From NCBI RefSeq assembly GCF_003590875.1, contig NZ_QYUN01000002.1, positions 1,922,001 to 1,986,000 on the forward strand: 64,000 nt of DNA. The letters run 5' to 3'. A program made the translations under genes and the position numbers. Within the stretch, counting starts at the first letter, position 1. Each line of letters starts with the position of its first letter. The DNA comes from Noviherbaspirillum cavernae (GTDB lineage: Bacteria; Pseudomonadota; Gammaproteobacteria; Burkholderiales; Burkholderiaceae_D). This document shows positions 7,638 through 18,036 of the stretch, in pieces. The notes under the pieces are model-generated. The model did no database searches. It saw only the letters and a program-made list of their open reading frames with translations, and had not been told where the DNA came from.

Positions 7638-9428
7638 TCAATAGGCATCTTCCCACGGTATGCTCAGGCGCGCCGCGCACTGGATCAAGCCGACCATGCT
7701 GTAGGTCTGCGGGAAGTTACCCCACAGTTCGCCCGTGTCGGGAACGACATCTTCCGACAGCAAGCCGAGATGGTTCCTTTTTTTCAGCAGATGTTCGAAC
7801 AGTTCTCGCGCACGCTCCTTCTCGCCCATCTGCGCCAGCGCGAGTATCCACCATTGCGTGCATACCAGGAACGCCGTCTCCGGGCGGCCGAAATCGTCCT
7901 CCTCGTCGTAGCGCAGCAGGAAGTCGCCGCGCCGCAAATGCCTTTCCACCGCATGCACTGTCGCGACAAAGCGCGAATCGTCCGGTGCAAGAAACTGGAA
8001 TTCCGCCATCAGCAGCAGACTGGCATCGAGCCGGTCGCCGCCGAAGGTCGAGACGAAACTGTTGAGCTCCACATTCCATGCCGATTCGCAAATGATCTGG
8101 TGGATGTCGCGCGCATGCGTGCTCCAGAATTCCTCGCGATCCGGCAAGCCGAGCCGGCGCGCGATCTTGGCGAGCCGGTCACATGCGGCCCAGCACATGA
8201 TGCTGGAAAACGTGTGTACCCGTTTTGTGCCGCGCAGTTCCCACAGCCCGGCGTCGGGCACGTTGTAGTTGCGCACCGCCTCTTCCCCGAGACGCTCCAG
8301 GTCCTTGAACATGAGGCGTCCTGCGGGCCGCTCCAGACGTGTGTCGAAGAAGGCGTGGGTGCTGGCCAGAATTGCCGCGCCGAACACATCATTCTGTACC
8401 TGGTTGTATGCCAGATTGCCGACACGCACCGGGCCCATGCCGCGATAACCGCTCAGTTCCGGCACGATGCGCTCATCCAGCGCATCTTCGCGGCGCACGC
8501 CATAGACCGGTTGCAGCGGCGTGTCGCGGGTATCGGCGATGATGTTGAGGATGTATTCCAGATACCGTTCCATCGTGCCGGTCGCGCCCAGACTATTGAG
8601 CGCGTTCACCACGAAGTACGCATCGCGCAGCCAGCAATAGCGATAGTCCCAGTTGCGGCCGCTATGCGGCGCCTCGGGAATCGACGTCGTCACCGCCGCG
8701 ATGATCGCGCCGGTATCGTCGAATGCGTTGAGCTTGAGCGTCACGGCGGCGCGGATCACATCGTCCTGCCATTCGAACGGGATGGCCAGCGTACGCACCC
8801 AGCGGTGCCAGTAGCATTGCGTCTTTTCGTAGAACGAGCGCCCGATATCGGTCGCGGAGCCATCGACCGTTTCGTCCAGACCCATCAACAGCGTGACCCT
8901 GTCCTGCAGGAAGAACGGCCGCTCATGCGTGATCGCGGAAATGGAGAGGTCGGTAGTCAGCCGCATCGACTGCGCCGCACCGACATAGGAGACATGATGT
9001 GCGCCGACGCGCATCTCGGCGCGGTTGCCACCGTAATCGACGGTCGGACGCACCCGCAGCGCAATGCGCGGACGGCCGGCAACGCGCTGGATGATGCGGA
9101 TCAGCGTCGATGGATTGAACATGCGTCCGTGCAGATAGAAACGGGGCGCAAAATCGATCACTTCGATCGCATTGCCGGCCTCGTCCTTGAGACGTGTCAC
9201 CAGAATCGCCGAGTTACGCTCATAGAATTGCTCGCTCTCGGTCATGCCGTCCATCTGGACGTCGATCATGCCGATCGGCGATTCCTCCTTGCCGCCGGAT
9301 TTCAGCAGTGAACAGCACAGCGGCGGGCTGTCGAAAAACGGATAGCACCACCAGACGATACTGGCGTTCTGGTCGACCAATGCGCTGGTGCGTGAGTTTC
9401 CAATCAGTCCGAGATCGAGTGTGTTCAT
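7638..9428 (-). CDS. Glycoside hydrolase family 15 (glucoamylase/trehalase-like)
   Basis: This 596-residue protein starts MNTLDLGLIGN, the usual N-terminus of bacterial GH15 glucoamylase-like proteins. It carries the family blocks WWCYPFFDSPP, NWDYRYCWLRDAYFVV and VHTFSSIMCWAACDRL. It lacks a signal peptide, so it should act in the cytoplasm on an alpha-glucoside. Given the adjacent otsB and otsA, trehalose is the obvious candidate, and GH15 trehalases are known. The open frame extends to 9494, but the ATG at 9428 fits the family and has GGAG close upstream. It starts 63 bp after the otsB stop, in the same direction. Confidence 0.9.
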   Translation of the reverse strand: MNTLDLGLIGNSRTSALVDQNASIVWWCYPFFDSPPLCCSLLKSGGKEESPIGMIDVQMDGMTESEQFYERNSAILVTRLKDEAGNAIEVIDFAPRFYLHGRMFNPSTLIRIIQRVAGRPRIALRVRPTVDYGGNRAEMRVGAHHVSYVGAAQSMRLTTDLSISAITHERPFFLQDRVTLLMGLDETVDGSATDIGRSFYEKTQCYWHRWVRTLAIPFEWQDDVIRAAVTLKLNAFDDTGAIIAAVTTSIPEAPHSGRNWDYRYCWLRDAYFVVNALNSLGATGTMERYLEYILNIIADTRDTPLQPVYGVRREDALDERIVPELSGYRGMGPVRVGNLAYNQVQNDVFGAAILASTHAFFDTRLERPAGRLMFKDLERLGEEAVRNYNVPDAGLWELRGTKRVHTFSSIMCWAACDRLAKIARRLGLPDREEFWSTHARDIHQIICESAWNVELNSFVSTFGGDRLDASLLLMAEFQFLAPDDSRFVATVHAVERHLRRGDFLLRYDEEDDFGRPETAFLVCTQWWILALAQMGEKERARELFEHLLKKRNHLGLLSEDVVPDTGELWGNFPQTYSMVGLIQCAARLSIPWEDAY

Positions 9429-9490
9429 GCTCCGCATCCTGTTGTGGCCGGGTGGCAACCATCCCGGGGTCCGACGGCATTTGTCTTCAC

Positions 9491-10297
9491 TCAATGTGAG
9501 ATAGGCGCAGGCAAGGTCCAGTTCCTTGCACCCAGCGTGTGCAGGCGGTTGATCAGTTCATCCAGCAGTTGTGCCATGTCCTGCCGGCGGCGGAGGAAGA
9601 ATTCCGCCTCGGTCTCGGTCGTGCATTCGATGCGCACGGTCAGAAGATTGCCGCGCCGCAAGCGAAACACATCTTCGTCGGTGATGTCATCGCCGATGTA
9701 GATCGCGCTTTGGGCGCGGCTGATCTGCATCAACTGCTCCAGCGCACTTCCCTTGTCGCCCGCTTCCTCCGGCAGAAGGTTGAAAACGCATTTGCCGGAG
9801 ATGACACGGGGCAGCGGCTCAAGATGCATCAACACATTGCGCAGCCTGCTTTCCGCTTCAATCGGATCGCGCGCGTGCCGGTAATGGACCGACAGCGAGT
9901 AACGCTTGTTCTCGATCACGATGCCCGGATCGAACATCGCAGGCTCATGCAGGATGCTCGACAAGCGCTCGTGCCAGAGACGGCAGACCGCACGGTGTCT
10001 GGCCGCCGGCTCTTCCCAGCCGGGCAATCCTTCGATGCCATGATTGCCGACGACGAAATCCGGCACGAATCCGAGCCGCTCGCGCACATCGTCCAGCGCC
10101 CTGCCTGTGATGATGGCGACCGGCGCATAGGCCGACAGCTCGACCAGTCGGTACATCAATTCCGTCGGCAGACAGGCATGCTCCGGCAACGCGACGATCG
10201 GCGACAGCGTACCGTCGAAATCGAACGCACACAGCAATCCCGGCCTGACAATCGCGTCAAGCCGAGCGAAGCCCTCCGTTGAAAACAATGCTCCCAT
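9491..10297 (-). CDS. otsB: Trehalose-6-phosphate phosphatase
   Basis: This 268-residue HAD-superfamily enzyme removes phosphate from trehalose 6-phosphate, the second step of trehalose synthesis. The nucleophile motif DFDGTLSP is near residue 26. GNHGIEG, GDKGSALEQL (catalytic Lys region) and the acidic metal-binding GDDITDED follow in the expected order and spacing. It starts 12 bp after the otsA stop, so the two steps are encoded in one unit. The length is normal for bacterial OtsB. Confidence 0.95.
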   Translation of the reverse strand: MGALFSTEGFARLDAIVRPGLLCAFDFDGTLSPIVALPEHACLPTELMYRLVELSAYAPVAIITGRALDDVRERLGFVPDFVVGNHGIEGLPGWEEPAARHRAVCRLWHERLSSILHEPAMFDPGIVIENKRYSLSVHYRHARDPIEAESRLRNVLMHLEPLPRVISGKCVFNLLPEEAGDKGSALEQLMQISRAQSAIYIGDDITDEDVFRLRRGNLLTVRIECTTETEAEFFLRRRQDMAQLLDELINRLHTLGARNWTLPAPISH

Positions 10298-10309
10298 GCT
10301 GGCTCATGC

Positions 10310-12595
10310 TTACACGACGCGCCGCAGGGATTTGCGGCTGTGCGAATGGATTTTCGTCATGATGCGTTCACGCTGGCGCAGACGCGATGCATCGAGCAGC
10401 ATGCGCCCCGCCCAGCGATAGATGTTGAAGTCCTTGACCAGCGAACGCATGCTGCGCATCCGTTCGCGCTGCTCGATCTCGGGCATGGTCAGTGCGCGAT
10501 AGATCGCCTCTGCCCCTTGCTCGATGTGATACGGATTGACGATGAGCGCCTCATGGAGTTCCCGCGCGGCACCGGTGAACTGGCTCAGAATGAGGACGCC
10601 GTGCTCATCGTCGCGCGCCGCGATGAATTCCTTCGCCACCAGGTTCATGCCGTCATGCAAGCTCGTCACCAGACACACGTCGGCGGCGCGATAGTAGCGG
10701 TTCACCTGGTCGGAATCGTGATGCTCCACCTTCAGCAGGATCGGCTCGTAGTTGCTGTTGCCGAAACGCCGGTTGATGCGCTGCACGAGGCTGCGCACGC
10801 GCGCTTCGAAGTTCTGGTATTCGTCCAGCGACGAGCGGCTGGGCGCAGCGATCTGCACCATCGAGAATCTGCCGACCATTTCCGGATGCTGCTCCAGCAT
10901 TTTTTCGATTGCTTGGAAGCGCTCGATGATGCCCTTGGTGTAATCGAGCCGATCGACGCCAATGCCGAGCAACTGATTGGCGGGCAGGCCCAGCTCCTGC
11001 CGGATGCTGGTGCGGGATTCGGCGACACCGGGGCCGTCTTCCGCTTCGGGCCATGCGATCGAAATCGGATAATCCTCCACCTTCGTCAACTTGCCGCCGT
11101 AGGAAATCGTCGAGACTTCATGCTCGATGCGCGCCTCCAGATAACGGTCCACGGTTTCGAGGAAGTTCTTGCAATGGAATTCCGTATGGAAGCCGAGGGT
11201 GGTGCTGCCCAGCAATCCTTCCAGGATCTCTTCGCGCCACGGACAGATGCCGAACGATTCCGGGTTGGGCCAGGGGATGTGCCAGAAGGTGATGATGGTC
11301 GCCTTCGGCAAGACCTCGCGCACCATGCGCGGCAGCAAGGCGAAATGGTAATCCTGCGCCAGCACGACCGGATCGTCGGTGCGCGCTTCCTTGATGACGG
11401 CATCGGCGAAGCGCTGATTGACCTGCACATACTGGTCCCAGTCGCCGGAGCGGAACACGGGCCGCACATGGGCGATGTGGCAGAGCGGCCACAAGCCCTC
11501 GTTGGCAAAGCCGTAGTAGTAGCCCTCCTCCTCCTCCTTCGTCAGCCACACGCGACGCAGGGTATAGCTGGGATTGGCCGGCGGCACCGGCACGCGGTCG
11601 TTGCGGTCCACCGCGTCGCGGTCGGCCGAGCCGCTGCCATGCGCGATCCACGTGCCGGAACAGGCGCGCATCACCGGCTCGACCGCGGTCACGAGGCCGC
11701 TGGCCGGGCGCCGCACTTCGACGCCATTGCGGGTATGCATATGCAGATACGGTTCTCGGTTCGACACCACCAGCACTTCGTCGCCGGCCAGTTCCTCGTG
11801 CAGCAGCGTCCGCAGTTTTTCCGGGGTCCAGATGTGGGAGGAATCGTCGCGCGTGCGCCGTTCCAGATTGATTTCATTCAACAATGCGCGCAGATCGCCT
11901 TCCAGCGGCTGCACTTCCGGCGGCGTCGGCGGCGGCACCGTCGCGGAATGGTTCGAGGCGGCGGGAGATTGCTCGCGGTGCAGCAGTCCGCCGCGAAGCA
12001 GGCTTTTCACCGACGTGATCCAGCCGCGCCAGCTCAAATGCGCGACCACCACCGTGATGAGAGAAATGATGACCGCCAGCAATGCAAACAGCGTGATGAC
12101 ATATTTCCTGGTATCGGCATTGCGGCGCTCGATGAAGCTCATGTCATGCACGAGGACGAGTTTTCCCAGATGCTCTGCTTCGGTATTCAAGGGGCTTTCG
12201 GTGATATGCAACGCGCCCTGCGGGGTGTGGATGACCGCTTGTCGCACGCCCAGTTTCGGACTCACGCTGCGGCAGCCGAGCGAGTCCGGATAGGTGACGG
12301 TCTTGTAGGCGAGTTGATTGTCGGCATCGCAGAATGCCAGCGCATACAGACGCTCGTCGAGAATCGCGCGGTCGAACAGCTGATTGATCTTCTTCGCGGA
12401 TTTTTGCGGTACGTATTCCGTCAGCGGATCCTGCATCGCGTTGGCCAGCATGTTCGAGCGCGCATCCAGCTCGCGCATGAACCAGCGCATCGTGAGATTG
12501 TCCACCAGCGGCACGATGGCAAAGGCAAACAGGCCCAGCACGATGGCGAGCGGCAAGATGAGCCGCAGCGAAAACTTGAATGATCGAAGCTGCAT
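10310..12595 (-). CDS. otsA: Trehalose-6-phosphate synthase with N-terminal membrane/periplasmic sensor-like module
   Basis: This 761-residue protein has a C-terminal GT20 trehalose-6-phosphate synthase domain (about 273–745) that makes trehalose-6-P from UDP-glucose and glucose-6-P. Motifs include [42 protein letters not shown] and [12 protein letters not shown]. The first 190 residues are unlike classic OtsA: a transmembrane helix (about 11–33), some 130 residues that would face the periplasm, and a second helix (about 165–188), an arrangement typical of sensor proteins. A Pro-rich linker follows. GAGGAGAGAG directly before the ATG is a strong ribosome site. It leads the otsA–otsB–GH15 unit, and osmotic or stress control through the N-terminal module is plausible. 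Confidence 0.93.
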   Translation of the reverse strand: MQLRSFKFSLRLILPLAIVLGLFAFAIVPLVDNLTMRWFMRELDARSNMLANAMQDPLTEYVPQKSAKKINQLFDRAILDERLYALAFCDADNQLAYKTVTYPDSLGCRSVSPKLGVRQAVIHTPQGALHITESPLNTEAEHLGKLVLVHDMSFIERRNADTRKYVITLFALLAVIISLITVVVAHLSWRGWITSVKSLLRGGLLHREQSPAASNHSATVPPPTPPEVQPLEGDLRALLNEINLERRTRDDSSHIWTPEKLRTLLHEELAGDEVLVVSNREPYLHMHTRNGVEVRRPASGLVTAVEPVMRACSGTWIAHGSGSADRDAVDRNDRVPVPPANPSYTLRRVWLTKEEEEGYYYGFANEGLWPLCHIAHVRPVFRSGDWDQYVQVNQRFADAVIKEARTDDPVVLAQDYHFALLPRMVREVLPKATIITFWHIPWPNPESFGICPWREEILEGLLGSTTLGFHTEFHCKNFLETVDRYLEARIEHEVSTISYGGKLTKVEDYPISIAWPEAEDGPGVAESRTSIRQELGLPANQLLGIGVDRLDYTKGIIERFQAIEKMLEQHPEMVGRFSMVQIAAPSRSSLDEYQNFEARVRSLVQRINRRFGNSNYEPILLKVEHHDSDQVNRYYRAADVCLVTSLHDGMNLVAKEFIAARDDEHGVLILSQFTGAARELHEALIVNPYHIEQGAEAIYRALTMPEIEQRERMRSMRSLVKDFNIYRWAGRMLLDASRLRQRERIMTKIHSHSRKSLRRVV

Positions 12596-12993
12596 CTCTC
12601 TCCTCTTCGTTCATCGAACAAATGCGTACGCGCATGGATACATGCTGGCGTTGGCGGGAAGACGATGAATGACAGGATCGGGATCGTATTGCCCGCGACA
12701 AACAACGGAGCGAATGAACAGCCGCAACTAGCGTGCCACCATGCTTGCAAGGGCAAGAAATGCCATTGCGAAACAATCATTCGCTGTCGTTTTTATATGA
12801 GGTCGATGGCAGAAAAGACAATGCCGCTCACTTCAAGGGAAGGAGATTTGCCGGCATTGCGATGCCATGAATGGAAAGCAGCAAGGCATGCAACGGATCA
12901 TTGTAGATTTTGCATACCTAGGGATATGCAAAATCTGCAATGGCGCGCAGTGTGGCTTCGTTTGTTATCTGGAAATCATGCCTGTTGCAAATA
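12596..12993. other. 398-bp gap between otsA and the dioxygenase gene
   Basis: This gap should contain the otsA promoter, reading leftwards, and the 3' end of the dioxygenase transcript. An open frame of 142 codons crosses it on the plus strand but has Cys/His/Arg-rich, non-protein-like content and runs into the dioxygenase gene antisense, so I do not call it. The only clear structure is the stem-loop at 12900–12941. Confidence 0.6.
12900..12941. repeat. 17-bp inverted repeat with 8-base loop (possible terminator or operator)
   Basis: ATTGTAGATTTTGCATA at 12900–12916 pairs with TATGCAAAATCTGCAAT at 12925–12941, 16 of 17 positions, around a short AT/GC-mixed loop. It lies 53 bp past the stop of the leftward dioxygenase gene, so a terminator is possible, but no T-run follows on either strand. 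A protein-binding palindrome is the alternative. Confidence 0.5.
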
Positions 12994-13836
12994 TCAATAC
13001 GCGCGTTCGCGCAGCCACTTGTTCGCGACGAATTTTATTCCGCTGACCACGGGTGCACCCGCATGCAAGGTCTGGCGATCCGGCGATCCGTAATCATCGG
13101 TGTTGCGGAAGAAGACGGCATTCCCCTTTCGCGGCTGCACTTCCAATCCGAGATTGGGGAAGGACGTACCGCCACCTTCGTCCACGTCGCACAAATAAAG
13201 AACAAAGGTCCCCACGCGCTGACCGCCGTGCTCCAGATGCTTGCGCGGTCCGGGCTGGTCCGGGTCGAACCAGTCGTAGTGCGCGCGGTACTCGTTGCCC
13301 TTTTCATAGCGCAACACTTGCAATCCCTCGCCGTTCTGCACTGGCCAGCGCGCGATCGCGGCAAGGCGCGCATCGATGCGCGCGATCAATTCTGTTTCTC
13401 CCCGACCGAGCATCGCTCCCTTGCTGGTGCGATGCGCATGCAATTGCGTTCCGCCATCCGTGTCGCCGACGACCGGCGAACGCGTCAGACGCTGCTCGGT
13501 GTAGGCACAGAGCGCATCACACTCGTCATCACTCAATACATTTCCCAGCACGACGATGCGCGGGGAGCTGAACGTCGTCAGCACATGGACCAGTCGATCG
13601 GGTGTCTGCAGCGTGTTCGCCGACGTGTCGATGTCCGGTACCGGCTTGACGATGCGCGATTCGGAAGAAGAGCCGCGCCGCGCTTCCTTGATCGCGGCAT
13701 CGGCCAGCATCCTGCTGAAGCGCCCATCGCGCACCATGACTTCGGCCATGCTGCCCGCCTCGCAGCCGCGCGCGAGATTGTCGGCAACCCAGAGTTGCCA
13801 TTCCTGAGGCAATGAAGAATATGCAGTATTTAACAT
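12994..13836 (-). CDS. 2-oxoglutarate/Fe(II)-dependent dioxygenase, prolyl 4-hydroxylase type
   Basis: This 280-residue protein has a C-terminal P4Hc domain. The iron ligands HxD (AHYDW, His186/Asp188) and the distal His (LHAGAPV, His258) are present, followed by a Lys (about 268) placed to bind 2-oxoglutarate. Conserved LRYEKGNEYRAHYD and DEGGGTSFPN complete the signature. Bacterial relatives hydroxylate proline or other residues in proteins or peptides; the target here is unknown. I chose the ATG at 13836 (MLNTAYSS) over the upstream start at 13887, because the extra residues add nothing family-like. The gene is monocistronic on the minus strand. Confidence 0.88.
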   Translation of the reverse strand: MLNTAYSSLPQEWQLWVADNLARGCEAGSMAEVMVRDGRFSRMLADAAIKEARRGSSSESRIVKPVPDIDTSANTLQTPDRLVHVLTTFSSPRIVVLGNVLSDDECDALCAYTEQRLTRSPVVGDTDGGTQLHAHRTSKGAMLGRGETELIARIDARLAAIARWPVQNGEGLQVLRYEKGNEYRAHYDWFDPDQPGPRKHLEHGGQRVGTFVLYLCDVDEGGGTSFPNLGLEVQPRKGNAVFFRNTDDYGSPDRQTLHAGAPVVSGIKFVANKWLRERAY

Positions 13837-13955
13837 GGTGAATTTACAGTCGATGCACAGAAGGAAACGAACGGTGGCGCGAATCACGACGCTGCGTGAT
13901 GGCGCGTTTCATGGAAATGCAAACGCATGCCGTCAGAGTGTATTTCTATGATGCA

Positions 13956-13992
13956 ATTGCCTCGAAAAGGTTCCGATAGGAAATGAGGCAAT
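13956..13992. repeat. 8-bp inverted repeat upstream of the dioxygenase gene
   Basis: ATTGCCTC (13956–13963) and GAGGCAAT (13985–13992) are exact reverse complements 21 bp apart, in the gap between the tamB stop and the dioxygenase start. It could be a weak tamB terminator or an operator for the dioxygenase gene. Evidence is limited to the repeat itself. Confidence 0.3.
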
Positions 13993-14067
13993 ATGGAAAT
14001 ATGGAAATGTCATCGCACGTGCGCCAACGCGACTCTCGTGCAATGTTGTGCACTATTGTGCAAAAAG

Positions 14068-17000
14068 CTAGTCGTAGGAAATGTTATAGAACAACAACAA
14101 CGCGCTGCGCGTACCCGCTTCCGCTTCGAGCGAGAGCTTTTTGCTCAAGGTGTAACGCAGACGCAGGACGCTGGTCGCGCTTTCGATTCCCTGCCTGAAA
14201 CCGACGTATAGCCTGGAATTTACCTGCTTGCCCAGCGTGACGATACGCTCCTGCAGCGTGGAATCCGGATCGGTTGTCACGCTCAATTCATCGAGGCCGA
14301 AGATACCCGCGATTTGCGACTGCACGCCAGCCGCCGCGCCTTTCGTCAACATTGCGCTTGCCGCCGCCTGCAAGGCAGCAGCATCCGACTCGCCCGATTG
14401 ATCGATGCCGCGTCCGAGCACCAGCCACGAGAGCTTCTCCACATCCGGCACCGTCGGATCCGATACGAGGTCTATGCGCGGCGACAACACGGTGCCGCGC
14501 ACCGCGACACCCGCAGCCACTTCCTGACCGCGCCGCATCGCGACGATATCGAGCGCCGGATTGCCGATCGGACCATTGAAACGCAACAGGCCCTGCTCGA
14601 TCTCCAGCTTGCGTCCGTATGCGGTGTAGGTTCCTTTCGCGACATGCAGCGTACCGCGCGCGCGCAACGGCTCGCCGGGTTCGCTCGCAAACCGGATGTC
14701 ACCCGCCAGCACCGCATCGACGCCCCGCCCCACCAGCTTGATGCCGTCGCCGAGCGCGATGCCGATGTCGATGCTGGCCGGCAGGCCGCGCTGTTCCACC
14801 GCCTTGTCTTTCTGTCCGACGATGACCACATCATCGGACAGCGTGGGCATGCCGGTGTTGCGGACATCGAAGAAACCGGAATTCACGTTGAATGTGCCGG
14901 TGATTTTCGCCACACTCTCGCGCCAGCCCAGCCGGCCCTCGCCGCTCATGCGCAGACGCCGGTCCGAACGATCGAGCAAGGCGAACCGGTCTGCCTTGAC
15001 GGCGATATCCGCCGACGGCTCCCGCTCGGCGAAATCGATCTGGCCCGTCGCGATCAAGTCGGCATCCTGCTTGCCGAAACGCAGACTTTTGATGATCAGC
15101 CGCGAATCCTGAAACTCGCTGTCGAGCACGCCGTTCTGCAGGTCGACTCCTGTATCCGCAAGCAGCATGCGCAAGCCGCTGCCACTGATGCGTCCGGCAA
15201 GACGCGGTTGTGACAAGCTGCCTCCGACGGTGATCGCACTCTGGAGCTTGCCGTCAGCCACCAGGCTGCGCGACACCAGTGCCGAGGCCCAGCTCAGCGA
15301 TGGAATATCAACCTTGATATCGCCGCTCAACGGCGCATCCTGTGCAATGGCAAAACCGCCGCGTCCGCCGGCCGCGACAGCTCGCCCTGTGGCTTCGATC
15401 CGCCCCGCCCGCAGGCCTTCCGCCAGCAGCTGCATGGAAATCTGCCCGTTTGCCGCAGTCGCGCTGGCGTTCAATTCGCGCAGACCGAGCGCCACCGAGG
15501 AATTGCCTTTCATCACGACATCGCCCTTGTCGCGACGAAACTTCAGCGTGCCCGCCAGCGTATCGCCAAGCGTCACATCCCATTCCCCGCTCATCTGCAA
15601 ATCGGTGCTGAAGGCCTGCTCGCCCCCGGATGCACCGGCGAACCTGATCAACTGCGCCAACTGCATCCGCTCGATGCGGCCGCGCGTGACAATGCCATTC
15701 TGATCGCGCATGAACTGCTCAACGGCGATGAACGCCGCCGTCGAATCGAGCCGGAATCGATCGAGTTGCACGCGCTGCCGTGACACCAGCAGCGGTGCAG
15801 GCGCCGCGATATGCGCCACGAAGCGGCCGGCGCCATCGACCTGTTGAATCGTCCCTTGCCATTGCGGTGCGGCGTTCAGCTTCGACAAGCCGCCATCGGC
15901 CTTGAGCGTCCACTGCTGGCCGGGCTCGGACAGTGCCGCATCGATCACATGCGCCGAGGTGGTGCCGTTGGCCGTGACGGTCAGGCTGTCGGCGCGCATT
16001 GTTCCTGCCGCCAGATCCTGGACCCGGACATCGAGCTGGAGCGGCGCGTCTGCGTGGGGCGAAAACTGCAATCGAGCCGACAGCGCCGCTGCCTGTCGCC
16101 CCTCGCCACGCAGACCGCGCAAGGATGCGTCCAGCGTCGCTGCGTTCAGCCACAGCGGTTTGCGCCTGTCGATGTGCACGTCGGCCTTGCCTTGTGTGCT
16201 GTCGATCTGCAGCAAATCGCGGATGCGCACCTTGCTGCCGTCCCAGCTCGCATTGACGTGCGGTGCCGAGAATGTGCCGCTGACGGTGCCGTTTGCGTCG
16301 AACGCACCGCCAAAGCCTGCGTCGATCTGTTCCAGCTTGGGCGCGGTCAGGGCAAACGTCATCTTTCCATTGTCGTGCGCCAGTTTCCCCTGCACGTTGA
16401 GGCGATTGTCCCCGGCCATCAGCGACAGTCCTGCGATATCGACACTGTCAGCCCGCAATTGTCCCTTTCCCTCTCCCCGCAATGCATGTCCCGCAATCCT
16501 GCTGTCGTCGATGGTGAAGCTGAAATCGGCGGCCAGCGCCGGCTGCCGCGCACCGCGCAGCGAAAACTGGCCGTTCAGGAACAAATCCGGCAAGCGCGAA
16601 AATTCCCCAAGGTCCTTGAGCCGGAACTTGCCGAGCTTGCCGGACGCGCTGAAGCTTTGCGCTCCCGCCAGATCAAAATGTCCGCTCGCATCAAGACGGC
16701 CTTCGCCGACCTGCAAGGTCGCGCGCTCCAGCGTCATGCTGGCATTGGCAAGCACCGCATGGGCGGATACGACGAGCTTCTGTTTCTTCAGCGGTTCGCT
16801 CAGGTCGATCGTGAAATCCTGCTGCCCTGAAACATGCCGGATGCCCAGCTTGCCGGTCAATTGCGTCGAACGGATGCGCTGGTCGAGTTTTTTCAGATCG
16901 AGCGATGCCGTTGTCAGATCGAGGCTCAGGCCGCCATCGGCGTAATGGCCCGCCCCCTCGACCGTGCCCGCAATGCGCTTGGCAGAACCCAGCGTTGCAG

Positions 17001-18036
17001 CGATTCGATCAAGGAAAAACCTGCCATCCGCCTGCCGGAACGCGACGCGCAACTCCGTCAGCGGCAGCCGTTCTTCGTCATAGAGTCCGGCTTCGGCATT
17101 GGTCAGCGCAAACTGCCCGCCGCCATCCTCACGTGCCGACAAGCTGAAATCGAGGCGGGTACGCGGCAAATCGTCCCGCAGCATGGCAAGATCGACGGCC
17201 TGCGCCGTCAGATCCGCAACGCCCAGTGGCTGCGCGGAAAACGGACGCAGCACCGCGCGCCCATTGAGCATTGCCTCGCCCACCGCAAGATCACTGGCGA
17301 CATGCATTTCCGCGAGCGATCCGTCGATCCGTATCTGGCCGCTCGCGTCCAGAGTCTGAGCGCCGAACGCCGCATCGGCGCCGCTCGACAAGGCGGCCTG
17401 CAGTGCATACGGCGCGCTCGCGTCGAGCGTGGCTTCCCCCTTGACGCTGGCCGCGAGCGAAGCCTGCTCCGACTTCGACCTTACAGCCAGCTGCTGCAAG
17501 CCCAGCCGGTAGCGCGCGCCGTCGAAATCCAGGTTCAGTGCGAGCGCGCCGAGGCTGAACAAGTCGACAGGCCCCAGCCGGACCGTCCCGCCGTCTATTG
17601 CTATCTTGTCGGCACGCAGCTTGATCGGCAGCGCGAGCCGCTCCGGCAGCTGCATGGGTTCCTTCTGCTCCTGCTGCTTGATGACGATGTCGAGGTCAGC
17701 CGCGGTCAGCGAAAGGATATGCAACTCGCGCCGCAGCAAGTCCTGCGGCCGCCAGTCGAGCCGCAGCGTCTGCAGGGTGACAAGCTGGCCCTCGGTATCG
17801 ATCGTCACGCGATTCAGCGTCAACGGCCCGACGATGCGCCCCTCGACGCCTTCCACCCGCACCGGGTTGCCGGGCAGATCGGACAGCATCTCAAAGACCT
17901 TGCGCGCACCGCTTTCCGTCGCCAGAAGCCAGCCGCCAAACCCGAACAACAACGCCAGCAGCGCGGCGAATACCGCAATGGCGATCCGGACGCCGCGGCC
18001 GGGACGCTTGCTTCGGGCTTGCGCGTCAGAAGCCAT
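14068..18036 (-). CDS. tamB: Translocation and assembly module inner-membrane subunit TamB
   Basis: This protein of about 1,322 residues has an N-terminal membrane anchor (roughly residues 16–40, VRIAIAVFAALLALLFGFGGWLL), a long AsmA/TamB-like body of repeating beta segments, and the conserved TamB C-terminal domain ending in a barrel-like strand. TamB spans the periplasm and works with TamA in outer-membrane lipid transport and protein assembly. I chose the ATG at 18036 (MASDAQAR). It sits inside the end of tamA with an 11-bp overlap, as expected for a coupled tamA–tamB pair. The frame is open to 18192, but that part is antisense-like to tamA. The length agrees with the family. Confidence 0.92.
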   Translation of the reverse strand: MASDAQARSKRPGRGVRIAIAVFAALLALLFGFGGWLLATESGARKVFEMLSDLPGNPVRVEGVEGRIVGPLTLNRVTIDTEGQLVTLQTLRLDWRPQDLLRRELHILSLTAADLDIVIKQQEQKEPMQLPERLALPIKLRADKIAIDGGTVRLGPVDLFSLGALALNLDFDGARYRLGLQQLAVRSKSEQASLAASVKGEATLDASAPYALQAALSSGADAAFGAQTLDASGQIRIDGSLAEMHVASDLAVGEAMLNGRAVLRPFSAQPLGVADLTAQAVDLAMLRDDLPRTRLDFSLSAREDGGGQFALTNAEAGLYDEERLPLTELRVAFRQADGRFFLDRIAATLGSAKRIAGTVEGAGHYADGGLSLDLTTASLDLKKLDQRIRSTQLTGKLGIRHVSGQQDFTIDLSEPLKKQKLVVSAHAVLANASMTLERATLQVGEGRLDASGHFDLAGAQSFSASGKLGKFRLKDLGEFSRLPDLFLNGQFSLRGARQPALAADFSFTIDDSRIAGHALRGEGKGQLRADSVDIAGLSLMAGDNRLNVQGKLAHDNGKMTFALTAPKLEQIDAGFGGAFDANGTVSGTFSAPHVNASWDGSKVRIRDLLQIDSTQGKADVHIDRRKPLWLNAATLDASLRGLRGEGRQAAALSARLQFSPHADAPLQLDVRVQDLAAGTMRADSLTVTANGTTSAHVIDAALSEPGQQWTLKADGGLSKLNAAPQWQGTIQQVDGAGRFVAHIAAPAPLLVSRQRVQLDRFRLDSTAAFIAVEQFMRDQNGIVTRGRIERMQLAQLIRFAGASGGEQAFSTDLQMSGEWDVTLGDTLAGTLKFRRDKGDVVMKGNSSVALGLRELNASATAANGQISMQLLAEGLRAGRIEATGRAVAAGGRGGFAIAQDAPLSGDIKVDIPSLSWASALVSRSLVADGKLQSAITVGGSLSQPRLAGRISGSGLRMLLADTGVDLQNGVLDSEFQDSRLIIKSLRFGKQDADLIATGQIDFAEREPSADIAVKADRFALLDRSDRRLRMSGEGRLGWRESVAKITGTFNVNSGFFDVRNTGMPTLSDDVVIVGQKDKAVEQRGLPASIDIGIALGDGIKLVGRGVDAVLAGDIRFASEPGEPLRARGTLHVAKGTYTAYGRKLEIEQGLLRFNGPIGNPALDIVAMRRGQEVAAGVAVRGTVLSPRIDLVSDPTVPDVEKLSWLVLGRGIDQSGESDAAALQAAASAMLTKGAAAGVQSQIAGIFGLDELSVTTDPDSTLQERIVTLGKQVNSRLYVGFRQGIESATSVLRLRYTLSKKLSLEAEAGTRSALLLFYNISYD

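Noticed and set aside
7164..9311. 715-codon plus-strand frame opposite GH15 and the ROK gene
   Set aside because: Covers parts of two unrelated genes and has no recognisable protein content.
10340..12583. 747-codon plus-strand frame opposite otsA
   Set aside because: Mirror of codon bias; otsA on the minus strand has all GT20 motifs and a strong ribosome site.
12665..13093. 142-codon plus-strand frame in the otsA–dioxygenase gap
   Set aside because: Cys/His/Arg-rich with no ribosome site, and it runs antisense into the dioxygenase gene.
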